Assembly (NCBI GenBank): GCA_913058135.1
Contig: CAJXPR010000019.1
Coordinates: forward strand, 1-43,798
DNA from: an uncultured Gammaproteobacteria bacterium
GTDB lineage: Bacteria > Pseudomonadota > Gammaproteobacteria > Pseudomonadales > Pseudohongiellaceae
Reading direction: 5' to 3'
DNA length: 43,798 nt
Every line of letters begins with the position of its first letter. Position 1 is the stretch's first letter. A program made the translations under genes and the position numbers. The notes under the pieces were generated by a model. That model had not been told where the DNA came from. It did no database searches and worked only from the letters and a program-made list of their open reading frames with translations. This document shows positions 32,629 through 40,751 of the stretch, one piece after another.

Positions 32629-33900
32629 ATGGCTGATTTATGGGTCAGACAAATCAATGATGAATCGGATCAGGCCAGCTACCGCTGGTATGATTGTGAT
32701 TCAGGTGAGCAAGGCCGCAGTACGCTGCCAGCGATGGCTGAGCGATGGCCAGAGGCGACGCTGACGCTGCTGATTGCGGGCGCTGATTGTCCTGGCCGGC
32801 GATTGCCATTCAAGCCCGAGGAAAAAAGGCACCTGGCTCGGCTTTTGCCTTTTGAACTGGAGGCGGGCCTGGCGCAAGACATAACCGGGCTCCATGTCGC
32901 TCTGGGCTCGCCAATGCAAGCTGAGATGGAAGTTGCGCTCTGCTATATCGACAGGCGCAGACTTTCCGAACAGATAAATGCTCTGGAGGCAGCCGGCTTT
33001 GATGTCAGGCACTGTTATTCAGAGCCGTTGTTGCTGCAGGCCACCGCCAGCGACTGGGTTCTGCGGCTGACGGACAATCAGATAGATGTGAGCTGGGGGG
33101 CGGGTGCCGCCGCCAGTGTTGATCTGTCCATGCTCAATGTGTTGCTGGATGCCATACTGCACGCACCCGCGGCGGCACGGCTGACGCCGCCGCAGTCCTT
33201 GCAGCTGCAGGCACCGGCACAGCAGGATCTGGACATGCTGAGCGCGCAGCTGACCGCCAGTGCGCTGGGGCAGACCTGGCAGCCCGAGCTGGTGCACGTG
33301 TTGCTGAAAAGCGCCTGGGATGGCATCTGTCCCGACTCTGCCGACAAGGTATCGCCGTTCATCCCCGATCTTCGTCAGGGTGATTTTGCCAGACCGGTGC
33401 GCTGGCAGAAGATCTGGCGTCCGGTCCGTCTGCCCCTGATTGCTGCCGGTCTGGCGGCATTGACGTTTGCATCAGTGACCCTGCTGGAGACGCAGCTCAA
33501 CAATCAGAGATTCCGCAGTCTTCAGCAGGACATCGAACTGGCTTATCGGGAGGTCGTACCTGCGGGCGTACTGGTGGATGCCGAACAGCAGTTACGGGCG
33601 CAGCTGCGGCAATTGCGCGGAGATACTGGTGGCGGCAGCGTACTGGCCTTGCTGGATCGTCTGGCGCCGCAGCTGGTCGAAAATCCCCGGGTCAGTATCA
33701 ACCGTCTGGGCTTTAATGGCGGTAATTCGCCAACTGACCTGGGTGAGTTGCAGCTCAGTATAGATGCTGCCAGCAATACCGATATCCTGCAGTTCAGTGA
33801 ACAGCTCAATAGCATGGGCCTGCAGGCCAGAGCGCAGAACATGATGCAGTCGGGTGATCGGCAACAGGCGAGCCTGATTGTGACTGGGGGCACGCCATGA
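32629..33900 (+). CDS. gspL: Type II secretion protein GspL
   Basis: Bitopic protein that anchors GspE to the inner membrane and pairs with GspM. The N-terminal cytoplasmic actin-like domain (about 1-255, with RLLPFELEAGLAQDI) is followed by one membrane helix near residues 268-287 (LPLIAAGLAALTFASVTLL) and a periplasmic ferredoxin-like domain (about 340-423, ISINRLGFNG-type strands). 423 residues is typical. GAGAACGG precedes the ATG, 17 nt after gspK. Its stop overlaps the gspM ATG by 4 nt. Confidence 0.92.
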   Translation: MADLWVRQINDESDQASYRWYDCDSGEQGRSTLPAMAERWPEATLTLLIAGADCPGRRLPFKPEEKRHLARLLPFELEAGLAQDITGLHVALGSPMQAEMEVALCYIDRRRLSEQINALEAAGFDVRHCYSEPLLLQATASDWVLRLTDNQIDVSWGAGAAASVDLSMLNVLLDAILHAPAAARLTPPQSLQLQAPAQQDLDMLSAQLTASALGQTWQPELVHVLLKSAWDGICPDSADKVSPFIPDLRQGDFARPVRWQKIWRPVRLPLIAAGLAALTFASVTLLETQLNNQRFRSLQQDIELAYREVVPAGVLVDAEQQLRAQLRQLRGDTGGGSVLALLDRLAPQLVENPRVSINRLGFNGGNSPTDLGELQLSIDAASNTDILQFSEQLNSMGLQARAQNMMQSGDRQQASLIVTGGTP

Positions 33901-34379
33901 CTCCAAAAAACTGGTTACAACAGAAAACATCCAGAGAACAGCTGATACTGATTGCCGGGCTGGGCGTGGTGTTGATTGTGCTGGTATGGCAACTGCTGTG
34001 GCAGCCCATGCTGCAGGCAATGACGTTGTCGGCCCAGCGCGCCACCAATGCTGAGCAGTCGCTGCTTGCGGTCCGGTCGCTGGCGCAGGAACTTGCTGCT
34101 GCCCGCGCGACCTCCGCGTCGGACGCCAGCGGCAGCAGCAATCTGGCGCAGTCTCTCGATGAATCGGCGTCGGCACTCGGTCTGCGCATCGCCTCCCTGG
34201 AGCCGACAGCGGACAACTCATCGGTGTCCTTGCGTCTTAATGATGTTGCCATGACCACGGTACTGGCCTGGCTGTATGACATAGAAAACAGCGGTGCGAT
34301 GAGTATTGATGCACTAACGCTGTCGCCGGTTGCGACGCCGGGCAACGTCAGCGTCAGCCTGCGATTGCGTGGGCATTAA
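33897..34379 (+). CDS. gspM: Type II secretion protein GspM
   Basis: A 160-residue single-pass inner-membrane protein that stabilises GspL. A basic N-terminus (MTPKNWLQQKTSREQL) precedes a membrane helix at about 17-35 (LILIAGLGVVLIVLVWQLL). A periplasmic coiled segment follows, rich in Ala/Ser/Gln, then a small ferredoxin-like domain. Sequence identity within GspM is low, so position after gspL and topology support the call as much as motifs. Confidence 0.9.
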   Translation: MTPKNWLQQKTSREQLILIAGLGVVLIVLVWQLLWQPMLQAMTLSAQRATNAEQSLLAVRSLAQELAAARATSASDASGSSNLAQSLDESASALGLRIASLEPTADNSSVSLRLNDVAMTTVLAWLYDIENSGAMSIDALTLSPVATPGNVSVSLRLRGH

Positions 34380-34382
34380 GCC

Positions 34383-35201
34383 GTGGCCATGCGTTCAACT
34401 GGCAAGGTTTTGCTGCTGGTACTGGCATCGACTCTGGTGTGGATCGTGGTGCTGGCGCCTGCCAGCGTCGTGACCCGGGGGTTGCCTGCCAATCTGCCGT
34501 TAGTGTTGCAAGGGATATCCGGTACCTTATGGTCTGGTAGCGTTGCCCGGGCAGCGCTGACGCAGCACGGGCAGGTGCTGGTGCAAGGTCGGCTGACATG
34601 GCGGGTCAGGCCATTGTCATTGCTGCACCTGTCTCCCTGTGTAGAGCTCGGCTTTATCACCAGCGGTCTGTCATCTGCGCCGGCAGGGTCAGCGGCGCAA
34701 TCGGGTTCTGCCGCGGGCATTGCGTGCATGTCGATCGGTGGCGACGTAGCTTTGCACGACATAAACTTCGATCTGCCTGCCGAATACTTTCTGCGGTCCG
34801 GCGAATTGCGCCTGGGCGGCGTCGTCTCCGGCAGGGTGAGCTCGTTGACCTGGCAATCGGGCGCACTGACTGCATTGAGCGGGGACGGTCTGTGGAGCGA
34901 TGCCCGGATTCTCGGCAATGAAGTAGACATCGCCCTGCAGACACTTCCGTTCGTGGTGCATCGTGAGAGCGACGACAGTATTCTGGTGCAGATCGACAAT
35001 AGTGATCTGCTGGGGCAGCAAGTCGACACGCCCTTGCATGTTTCACTGCAGACAACGTTGAGCCTTGATGGAAGCTTCCATAGTCGGGCGAAACTGACTG
35101 TACAGTCGCAAACACCGGATTCGCTTGTCGGCCTGCTGGACGTCATGGCCGAGCCACATGGCGCCGGGCTTTATAAGCTGGAAATTCGCAGCCAGCACTG
35201 A
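34383..35201 (+). CDS. gspN: Type II secretion protein GspN
   Basis: A 272-residue inner-membrane-anchored periplasmic protein with an N-terminal helix (KVLLLVLASTLVWIVVLAPASVV). The GspN-typical GISGTLWSGS block and the late LSLDGSFHSRAKLTVQSQ strand suggest an extended beta structure. The start is GTG 34383 or ATG 34389; the gap after gspM is 3 nt. GspN is not essential in many T2SSs. It closes the operon. Only 32 nt separate it from the convergent pxpA stop, and no terminator is visible there (a short CCTGCAGG palindrome only). Confidence 0.9.
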   Translation: MAMRSTGKVLLLVLASTLVWIVVLAPASVVTRGLPANLPLVLQGISGTLWSGSVARAALTQHGQVLVQGRLTWRVRPLSLLHLSPCVELGFITSGLSSAPAGSAAQSGSAAGIACMSIGGDVALHDINFDLPAEYFLRSGELRLGGVVSGRVSSLTWQSGALTALSGDGLWSDARILGNEVDIALQTLPFVVHRESDDSILVQIDNSDLLGQQVDTPLHVSLQTTLSLDGSFHSRAKLTVQSQTPDSLVGLLDVMAEPHGAGLYKLEIRSQH

Positions 35202-35233
35202 ATTGCCTGCAGGCCACGGCGTCTGTCAGCGGC

Positions 35234-35986
35234 TCAGTGACAGGTGGCGATGCGAATGCCGGCCTTTTCGAACCGTTTGTGCAGAGCGCCGGCAAAGGCC
35301 AGTGCCTGTGGTGTATCGCCGTGAATACAAAGGGTATCGGCCACCATCGGTATCACCTGGCCGTCCATGGTTTGCACGCGCTGACTGGTGACAATGTCCA
35401 GTGCCTGCTGCGTAGCCAGCTCGGTATCCTCGATCACGGCACCGGCGCACGAGCGGGACAGCAGGCTGCCGTCGCTCTGGTAGCGGCGATCAACAAAGGC
35501 CTCTGCGCAGGTGCGCAGTCCGGCCGTCTGGCCGGCAACCAGCAATTGGCTGCCGGCCAGACCGACCAGCGTCAGGGAATCATCAAACAGTCTGACGGTA
35601 TTGGCGACTTGCATGGCCAGCGTGAGGTCCTGCGCGGCCTGGTTGTAGAGAGCCCCGTGGGGTTTGACAAAGTGTATTGTCACCGCGGTTTCGCTGGCCA
35701 GGCGCTGCAATCGTGTCAGTTGCTCAAGCAATGATCTCTGCAACTGCTTCGTTGACAGGGCCATGACCTTGCGGCCCATATTGTCGCGATCCGGATACGA
35801 GGGATGGGCGCCAACGCGCACGCCGAACTGCTTTGATGTCAGCAGGGCGGCACGCATGTCGGCCTCGCTGCCGGCATGCGCGCCGCAACTGATATTTGCC
35901 GATGAGACCAGTGCCAGCAGCGCATTGTCATGGTCGCCGCCCTCACCAAGGTCTGCATTCAGATCGATTTCCATCCCCGATGTCAT
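35234..35986 (-). CDS. pxpA: 5-oxoprolinase subunit A (LamB/YcsF family)
   Basis: Part of the ATP-dependent three-protein 5-oxoprolinase that opens 5-oxoproline (pyroglutamate) to L-glutamate. The N-terminus IDLNADLGEG is the family signature, followed by SANISCGAHAGSE, GAHPSYPDRDNMGR, HFVKPHGALYNQA and DTLCIHGDTPQALAFA. 250 residues is standard. ATG 35986 has GGGGAAG about 8 nt upstream; ATG 35974 is an in-frame alternative. It is the last gene of pxpB-pxpC-pxpA, 26 nt after pxpC. Cytoplasmic. Confidence 0.95.
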   Translation of the reverse strand: MTSGMEIDLNADLGEGGDHDNALLALVSSANISCGAHAGSEADMRAALLTSKQFGVRVGAHPSYPDRDNMGRKVMALSTKQLQRSLLEQLTRLQRLASETAVTIHFVKPHGALYNQAAQDLTLAMQVANTVRLFDDSLTLVGLAGSQLLVAGQTAGLRTCAEAFVDRRYQSDGSLLSRSCAGAVIEDTELATQQALDIVTSQRVQTMDGQVIPMVADTLCIHGDTPQALAFAGALHKRFEKAGIRIATCH

Positions 35987-36012
35987 ACCGCTACTTCCCC
36001 GGCTTTACGCTG

Positions 36013-36984
36013 TCAGGATTTCGTCCAGCCAAGCCACAATTCAAGCTGTTTAAGCTTCAGCGTTTGCGCTGCCGTCAGTGCCAGTGCTTCGTCAATGGAC
36101 ACCTGCATGAAGTTGATGACCGTGCCGGGAGAAAGATACGCCAGCTGCCAAAGGTCGGCTGCCGCAACGCTGCCCAATTGCGGATAACCACCGGTTGTCT
36201 GACCGTCGTTACCCAGAATGATGGGCTGCCCATCAGGAGGGATCTGTATCACGCCGGGCATCACCCCGCTTGAATGCTGATCGAGACGCTGTTGAAGTTT
36301 CAGGCGTTCGCCATTCAGCCGCAGGCCCATACGATTGCTGAGAGGTGTTACCTGCCACTCGGTATACCAGAAGGCAGACAGGCTGCGGTCAGTAAAATCG
36401 CCGTAATCCGGGCCGGGTACAACGCGTAACGTCATGGTGGCTTTCGCCTGCCTGATTCCGTGCGCTTTGGCACCTTGATGGGTCTGTCGCGACGTCACAG
36501 CGACCGGCAATATGTCCCCGGCGCGCAAAGTCCGACCCTGATAACCACCAAAGCCATTGTTCAGGTCCGTGCTGCGTGAACCCATGACCAAGGGCACATC
36601 GATACCGCCGGCCACGGCCAGGCAACTGCGCTGGCCCGGGTCAGCCGCTGCCTGGCAGTGGATGCGATGACCCGCAGGAATATCATGTATAAAGCCGGGT
36701 GCCAGGTAATCGCGAACACTGTGCTTGCCATCTGGCGTCATCAACCGGGCACGCATGTCTGCCCCCATCAGGACAATCTGCATATCCTGATGAGCCTTGA
36801 ACCAGGTAGGTCCAAAACTTATCTCCAGGCCGGCGGCATCGGCGGGGTTGCCCAGCAGTAAATTCGCTGCCACCAGGGCGGGCGTGTCCATCATTCCTGT
36901 CAGCGGCACGCCCAGGTGACGAAACCCCGGGCGCCCGGTGTCCTGCACGGTCATGAGCGGAGATGCCCGAAGCACTTCAATCAT
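36013..36984 (-). CDS. pxpC: 5-oxoprolinase subunit C (biotin-dependent carboxyltransferase-like)
   Basis: Works with PxpB, the pair resembling the kinase-like half of the 5-oxoprolinase and allophanate hydrolase KipA/KipI folds. Diagnostic stretches: MTVQDTGRPGFRHLGVPLTGMMD, NLLLGNPADAAGLEIS, YTEWQVTPLSNRMGLRLNGE and ILGNDGQTTGGYPQLGSV. 323 residues is typical. Its ATG overlaps the pxpB stop by 4 nt, so the two subunits are translationally coupled. Confidence 0.95.
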   Translation of the reverse strand: MIEVLRASPLMTVQDTGRPGFRHLGVPLTGMMDTPALVAANLLLGNPADAAGLEISFGPTWFKAHQDMQIVLMGADMRARLMTPDGKHSVRDYLAPGFIHDIPAGHRIHCQAAADPGQRSCLAVAGGIDVPLVMGSRSTDLNNGFGGYQGRTLRAGDILPVAVTSRQTHQGAKAHGIRQAKATMTLRVVPGPDYGDFTDRSLSAFWYTEWQVTPLSNRMGLRLNGERLKLQQRLDQHSSGVMPGVIQIPPDGQPIILGNDGQTTGGYPQLGSVAAADLWQLAYLSPGTVINFMQVSIDEALALTAAQTLKLKQLELWLGWTKS

Positions 36985-37673
36985 GACGCGGCTCCCTGCG
37001 GTACAAACCGAACCCGGTCACCGGGTTTCAGCAGGCAGGGCGGGTTACCCTGTGGATCGAATAACCTGCTGTCGGTATGGCCGATGATGTGCCAGCCACC
37101 GGGCGTTACCGAGGGGTAAATGCCAGTGTAGTGGCCACCAATGGCAACGGCTCCGGCGGGAATGCTGGCGGCGGGTGTCTTTTTACGAGGAATGGCCAGA
37201 GAGGGATGCAGGCCGCCCAGATAGGCAAAACCGGCCATGAAGCCCAGGCACTGTACCAGGTATTCTGGCGCGCTATGGCGACTGACGATCTCCTCGATAT
37301 CCAGACCGGTGTGCTTTGCCAGTTGTGGCAGGTCAGGGCCGTGTTTACCACCGTAGCTGACCGGGATTTCGATCACCGAGAGCTCTTCCCGGGGTTCATC
37401 GCCGTCAAGCCAGAGCGATTCCGCCTGTTGCAGGACCTGCTCGGCAACCACGCCCTGGCGCATGACCAGCAACAGGTTACCCGGTCCCGGTACTACCTCT
37501 TGCAACAGGCAGTTGTTATCTGGGTGGCTGCGCAAGGCCTGGGCCAGGTGGCAAATACGCATTTGCAGGGCCGGGTCGGGTTGCATCTCCGTGTCGGGAT
37601 GCTCCTGCTCATTGAAACGCAACAGAATCGCGCTTTCAGTGACATAACTTATACTGGGTTCTGGTATGCTCAT
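36981..37673 (-). CDS. pxpB: 5-oxoprolinase subunit B (KipI-like)
   Basis: KipI/PxpB-type allophanate hydrolase subunit 1 domain. Key blocks: HLAQALRSHPD near the N-terminus, EIPVSYGGKHGPDLPQLAKHTGLD in the centre, CLGFMAGFAYLGGLHPSLAIPRK, then SIPAGAVAIGGHYTGIYP and TPGGWHIIGHT. 230 residues is usual. First gene of the pxpBCA unit. Only 36 bp separate its start from the divergent SIMPL-domain gene, so its promoter must overlap that gene or the gap. Confidence 0.95.
   Translation of the reverse strand: MSIPEPSISYVTESAILLRFNEQEHPDTEMQPDPALQMRICHLAQALRSHPDNNCLLQEVVPGPGNLLLVMRQGVVAEQVLQQAESLWLDGDEPREELSVIEIPVSYGGKHGPDLPQLAKHTGLDIEEIVSRHSAPEYLVQCLGFMAGFAYLGGLHPSLAIPRKKTPAASIPAGAVAIGGHYTGIYPSVTPGGWHIIGHTDSRLFDPQGNPPCLLKPGDRVRFVPQGAAS
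37662..37670 (+). promoter_or_regulatory. Extended -10 element for the SIMPL-domain gene
   Basis: TGG-TATGCT inside the first codons of pxpB. It would start transcription near 37677, about 33 nt before the ATG at 37710. No good -35 is present. Confidence 0.3.
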
Positions 37674-37709
37674 AGCGTCACTCTAATCCAGCTTCAGGGG
37701 TAATCACAA

Positions 37710-38447
37710 ATGACAAATGAGAAATTTGCCAGTGTTGTCAGATATTTTGCAGTCCTGTTGGTCGGTGCTGCGAGCATTGTCCTCACCCCAGTGCAGGCGC
37801 AACAAACGCTCTTGCCCGAGGGCCAGACGCTGATCACCCTGTCAGTGACCGAGCGCATCAGCGTGGAGCAGGATCTGGTGATCGCCAGTTTGCGTATTGA
37901 AGTCGAAGACCGGGATGCTTCAGTGGTGCAGAATCAGATCAATACGGTTATGGATCAGGCTTTGCAACGGGCCCGCGATGTGGACGAAGTCAGTCAGAGC
38001 ACCGGCTACTACAATGTCTATCAGTATGATCGACAGCCGCAGGGTGGCCGGGCAGAAACAGTATGGCGCGGCACACAGAGTCTGACGCTGGAAAGCAGAG
38101 ACGCACAGTTGCTGCTGACGCTGGCTGGCGAGCTGCAGGAAATGGGCTTGATCATGAATCAATTGTCCTACCAGCTGAGCACAGAGCGCGCTGATGAAGT
38201 CCGCGACTCGTTGATGGAGGCTGCCATAACCCGTGCCAGGGAGAAAGCCGAGCGCGCTACTGCCGCCCTGGGAAAATCACGTTTTGATATTGCGGTACTG
38301 GAAGTGGATACCTCGTCGGACTATTCGCCGCCGGTGATGATGCGCGCCATGGCCGACACGGGCAGTCGGGAAATGGCGCCACCCAGTGCCGAGCCTGGCG
38401 AAACCGAGGTCACCCTGAATGTACGAATTCAGGCTGTCGCTCAGTAA
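37710..38447 (+). CDS. SIMPL-domain (DUF541) periplasmic protein
   Basis: A 245-residue exported protein. The signal peptide ends near residue 31 (TPVQAQQ). The mature part has the SIMPL-domain pattern: ITLSVTERISVEQDLVIASLRIEVEDRDASVVQNQINTVMDQ-type opening, then STGYYNVYQY, TQSLTLESRDAQLLLTLAGEL and a KAERATAALGKS helix near residue 185. SIMPL proteins form oligomers and have been linked to oxidative stress, but the biochemical role is unclear. GGGG lies about 10 nt before the ATG. Divergent from pxpBCA; the dehydrogenase gene follows 114 nt downstream. Confidence 0.85.
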   Translation: MTNEKFASVVRYFAVLLVGAASIVLTPVQAQQTLLPEGQTLITLSVTERISVEQDLVIASLRIEVEDRDASVVQNQINTVMDQALQRARDVDEVSQSTGYYNVYQYDRQPQGGRAETVWRGTQSLTLESRDAQLLLTLAGELQEMGLIMNQLSYQLSTERADEVRDSLMEAAITRAREKAERATAALGKSRFDIAVLEVDTSSDYSPPVMMRAMADTGSREMAPPSAEPGETEVTLNVRIQAVAQ

Positions 38448-38480
38448 GGCGGCGTGTACCGAGCGGCCGCTCTTCCGCGC

Positions 38481-38509
38481 TTGCGCTCGAGTGGCTGGCT
38501 GTTTATGCT
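38481..38509 (+). promoter_or_regulatory. Candidate promoter for the PQQ dehydrogenase gene
   Basis: TTGCGC (38481-38486), 17-nt spacer, TATGCT (38504-38509), leaving a leader of about 46 nt before ATG 38562. Just upstream a GAGCGGCCGCTC palindrome (38461-38472) follows the SIMPL gene and could form a small hairpin. Confidence 0.4.
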
Positions 38510-38561
38510 CATGTCTGCATACAAAAATGCCATAACAAACAGAATAACAGGAATAAGGCTT

Positions 38562-40751
38562 ATGCATATTCAGTCCCGGGCCAACGAGCCTGCTCATCGC
38601 CGTTTTTGCTTCAACCGTTCGCTTATGGGTCTGCTTGCCGCAGGCCTTCTCGCCGCATGCTCGGCAGAGCAGGAATCAGCCGGGTCCGGTAGCACAGATC
38701 CGACAGCTGACCATCAGATGGCGACAGCCAGTGCGTCTCGCAGCCCAGTCCGGCCAGTGGATGCTGCGCGTATTACCGGTGCGGCGGACAATAACAGTGA
38801 TTGGCTTACACACGGCCGTACCTATGCCGAGGACCGCAATAGCCCGCTTGCTCGGATCAACCGCGACACCGTGGCGGATCTGGGCATGGCCTGGGATTTT
38901 GAGCTGGATACTGACCGCGGCCAGGAAGCAACGCCACTGGTGATTGATGGGGTTGTGTATCTGACCTCGGCCTGGAGCAAAGCCTTCGCCGTTGACGCCC
39001 GCACCGGTGAGGAAATCTGGCGCCATGACCCGGAAGTACCGCGCGAGTATGCCGCCAACGCCTGTTGTGATGTAGTTAACCGGGGCATGGCCGCGTGGGG
39101 CGACAAAGTCTATTTTGGCGCACTTGATGGCCGTCTGATAGCCCTGGATCGTGAAACCGGTGATGTGGTGTGGTCTGTTGTCACGGCAGACCCCGAGCAG
39201 CGTTACACCATTACCGGAGCACCTCGCATCGTGGATGGTAAGGTCATCATTGGCAACGGTGGCGGCGAGCTGGGCGTGCGCGGTTATGTGTCGGCTTACG
39301 ATGCCGAGACCGGCGACATGGTATGGCGTTTCTATACTGTGCCGGGCAATCCGGCGAACGGGTTTGAAAACGATGCCATGGAGATGGCGGCGGAGACCTG
39401 GGCCGGTGAGTGGTGGCAGATTGGCGGTGGCGGCACAGTCTGGGATTCCATGGCGTACGACCCGGACCTGGACCTGCTCTACATTGGTGTAGGCAACGGC
39501 AGCCCGTGGAACCACGAAATCCGCTCGGACGGACAGGGAGACAACCTGTTTCTGTCCTCTATCGTGGCCCTGCGTCCTGACACCGGCGAATACGTCTGGC
39601 ATTTTCAGACTACGCCGGCGGAATCCTGGGATTACACCGCCACGCAGCACATGATACTGGCTGACCTGGAGATCGATGGTGAGCTGCGTGAAGTCATTAT
39701 GCAGGCGCCCAAAAACGGTTTCTTTTACGTGATCGATCGCGCCACCGGAGAATTCATATCCGGTGAAAACTATGTCGAGATCAACTGGGCAAGCGGGCTG
39801 GATTCGGTCACCGGGCGTCCCGTAGAGGCGGAAGTGGTGCGCTACCAGCGCGATCCGGCGGTTGTCATCCCTGGTCCGCTGGGCGGTCACAACTGGTATC
39901 CGATGTCCTTTGATGCGGACACCGGGCTGGTGTACATACCCACCCAGAATACGTCCTATGTTTACTCCAATCCGGCCGAGTTTGTGAAACAGTCGGTAGG
40001 CTGGAACCTGGGCCTGGATGCAGCACCGGGACAGCCGGTCAACCCCGAGGAAGCCAGCCGGGTACTGGAAATGTCGCCGTCAGCCCTGTTGGCCTGGGAC
40101 CCGGTGGCACAGCGCGAAGTCTGGCGGGTTGACTACCCGGTGTACGGCAACAGCGGTCTGTTGTCGACCGGCGGCGGACTGGTCTTCCAGGGGTCGGCCG
40201 ACGGGTTTTTCCATGCCTACACCACTGATACTGGTGAACGTCTCTGGTCCCATGAAGTAGGCGATGCCATCCTGGGCGGGCCGGTAACCTATGAGCTGGA
40301 CGGCGAGCAGTACGTGTTGGCACTGGCAGGGCAGGGCGGCGCTATTCCGTTGACCATGGGGCTGCTGTCAGGCAATTATCCACGTGAGCGCAATGGCCGC
40401 CTGATGGCTTTCAAACTGGGCGCTGACATGCAAAGCCCGCAGGTTGTGACCACGCCACCGGAACCACTGGATGTGTCTGGCGCCCAAAGCAGCGGCGATG
40501 CGGACTACGGCGCCATCATGTACGGTGCCTATTGCTCGGTATGCCACGGACCTGCTGCCATGAGCTCCGGACCGCTGCCTGATCTTCGGTACACACCGAT
40601 GATGCTGAGTGAAGAAGGGTTCGCCAGTATAGTACTGGAGGGCAGTCTGTCGAGTCGTGGCATGCCCGGGTTTGCCGCTGATATCGGCCCTGCCGAGGCG
40701 GAAGGCATACGCGCCTACCTGCTGGAACTGGCGGCCTCGGTCGCAAACTGA
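38562..40751 (+). CDS. PQQ-dependent quinohemoprotein alcohol dehydrogenase, lipoprotein
   Basis: A 729-residue periplasmic oxidase of alcohols. The signal peptide ends in a lipobox (LLAACS, Ser at +2), so the mature enzyme is probably anchored in the outer membrane by lipid, unlike classical soluble type II enzymes. The eight-bladed PQQ propeller has W-motif repeats ([28 protein letters not shown] and others) and the vicinal disulfide Cys168-Cys169 that packs on PQQ. A C-terminal cytochrome c domain has CSVCH (658-662). Substrate unknown. ATG 38562 has AGGAATAAGG upstream; the frame open from 38454 is not used. The last 37 bp overlap the 3' end of uvrA on the other strand. Confidence 0.93.
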   Translation: MHIQSRANEPAHRRFCFNRSLMGLLAAGLLAACSAEQESAGSGSTDPTADHQMATASASRSPVRPVDAARITGAADNNSDWLTHGRTYAEDRNSPLARINRDTVADLGMAWDFELDTDRGQEATPLVIDGVVYLTSAWSKAFAVDARTGEEIWRHDPEVPREYAANACCDVVNRGMAAWGDKVYFGALDGRLIALDRETGDVVWSVVTADPEQRYTITGAPRIVDGKVIIGNGGGELGVRGYVSAYDAETGDMVWRFYTVPGNPANGFENDAMEMAAETWAGEWWQIGGGGTVWDSMAYDPDLDLLYIGVGNGSPWNHEIRSDGQGDNLFLSSIVALRPDTGEYVWHFQTTPAESWDYTATQHMILADLEIDGELREVIMQAPKNGFFYVIDRATGEFISGENYVEINWASGLDSVTGRPVEAEVVRYQRDPAVVIPGPLGGHNWYPMSFDADTGLVYIPTQNTSYVYSNPAEFVKQSVGWNLGLDAAPGQPVNPEEASRVLEMSPSALLAWDPVAQREVWRVDYPVYGNSGLLSTGGGLVFQGSADGFFHAYTTDTGERLWSHEVGDAILGGPVTYELDGEQYVLALAGQGGAIPLTMGLLSGNYPRERNGRLMAFKLGADMQSPQVVTTPPEPLDVSGAQSSGDADYGAIMYGAYCSVCHGPAAMSSGPLPDLRYTPMMLSEEGFASIVLEGSLSSRGMPGFAADIGPAEAEGIRAYLLELAASVAN

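Noticed and set aside
38676-39890. 404-codon open frame antisense to the PQQ dehydrogenase
   Set aside because: Antisense shadow; no motif or start signal.
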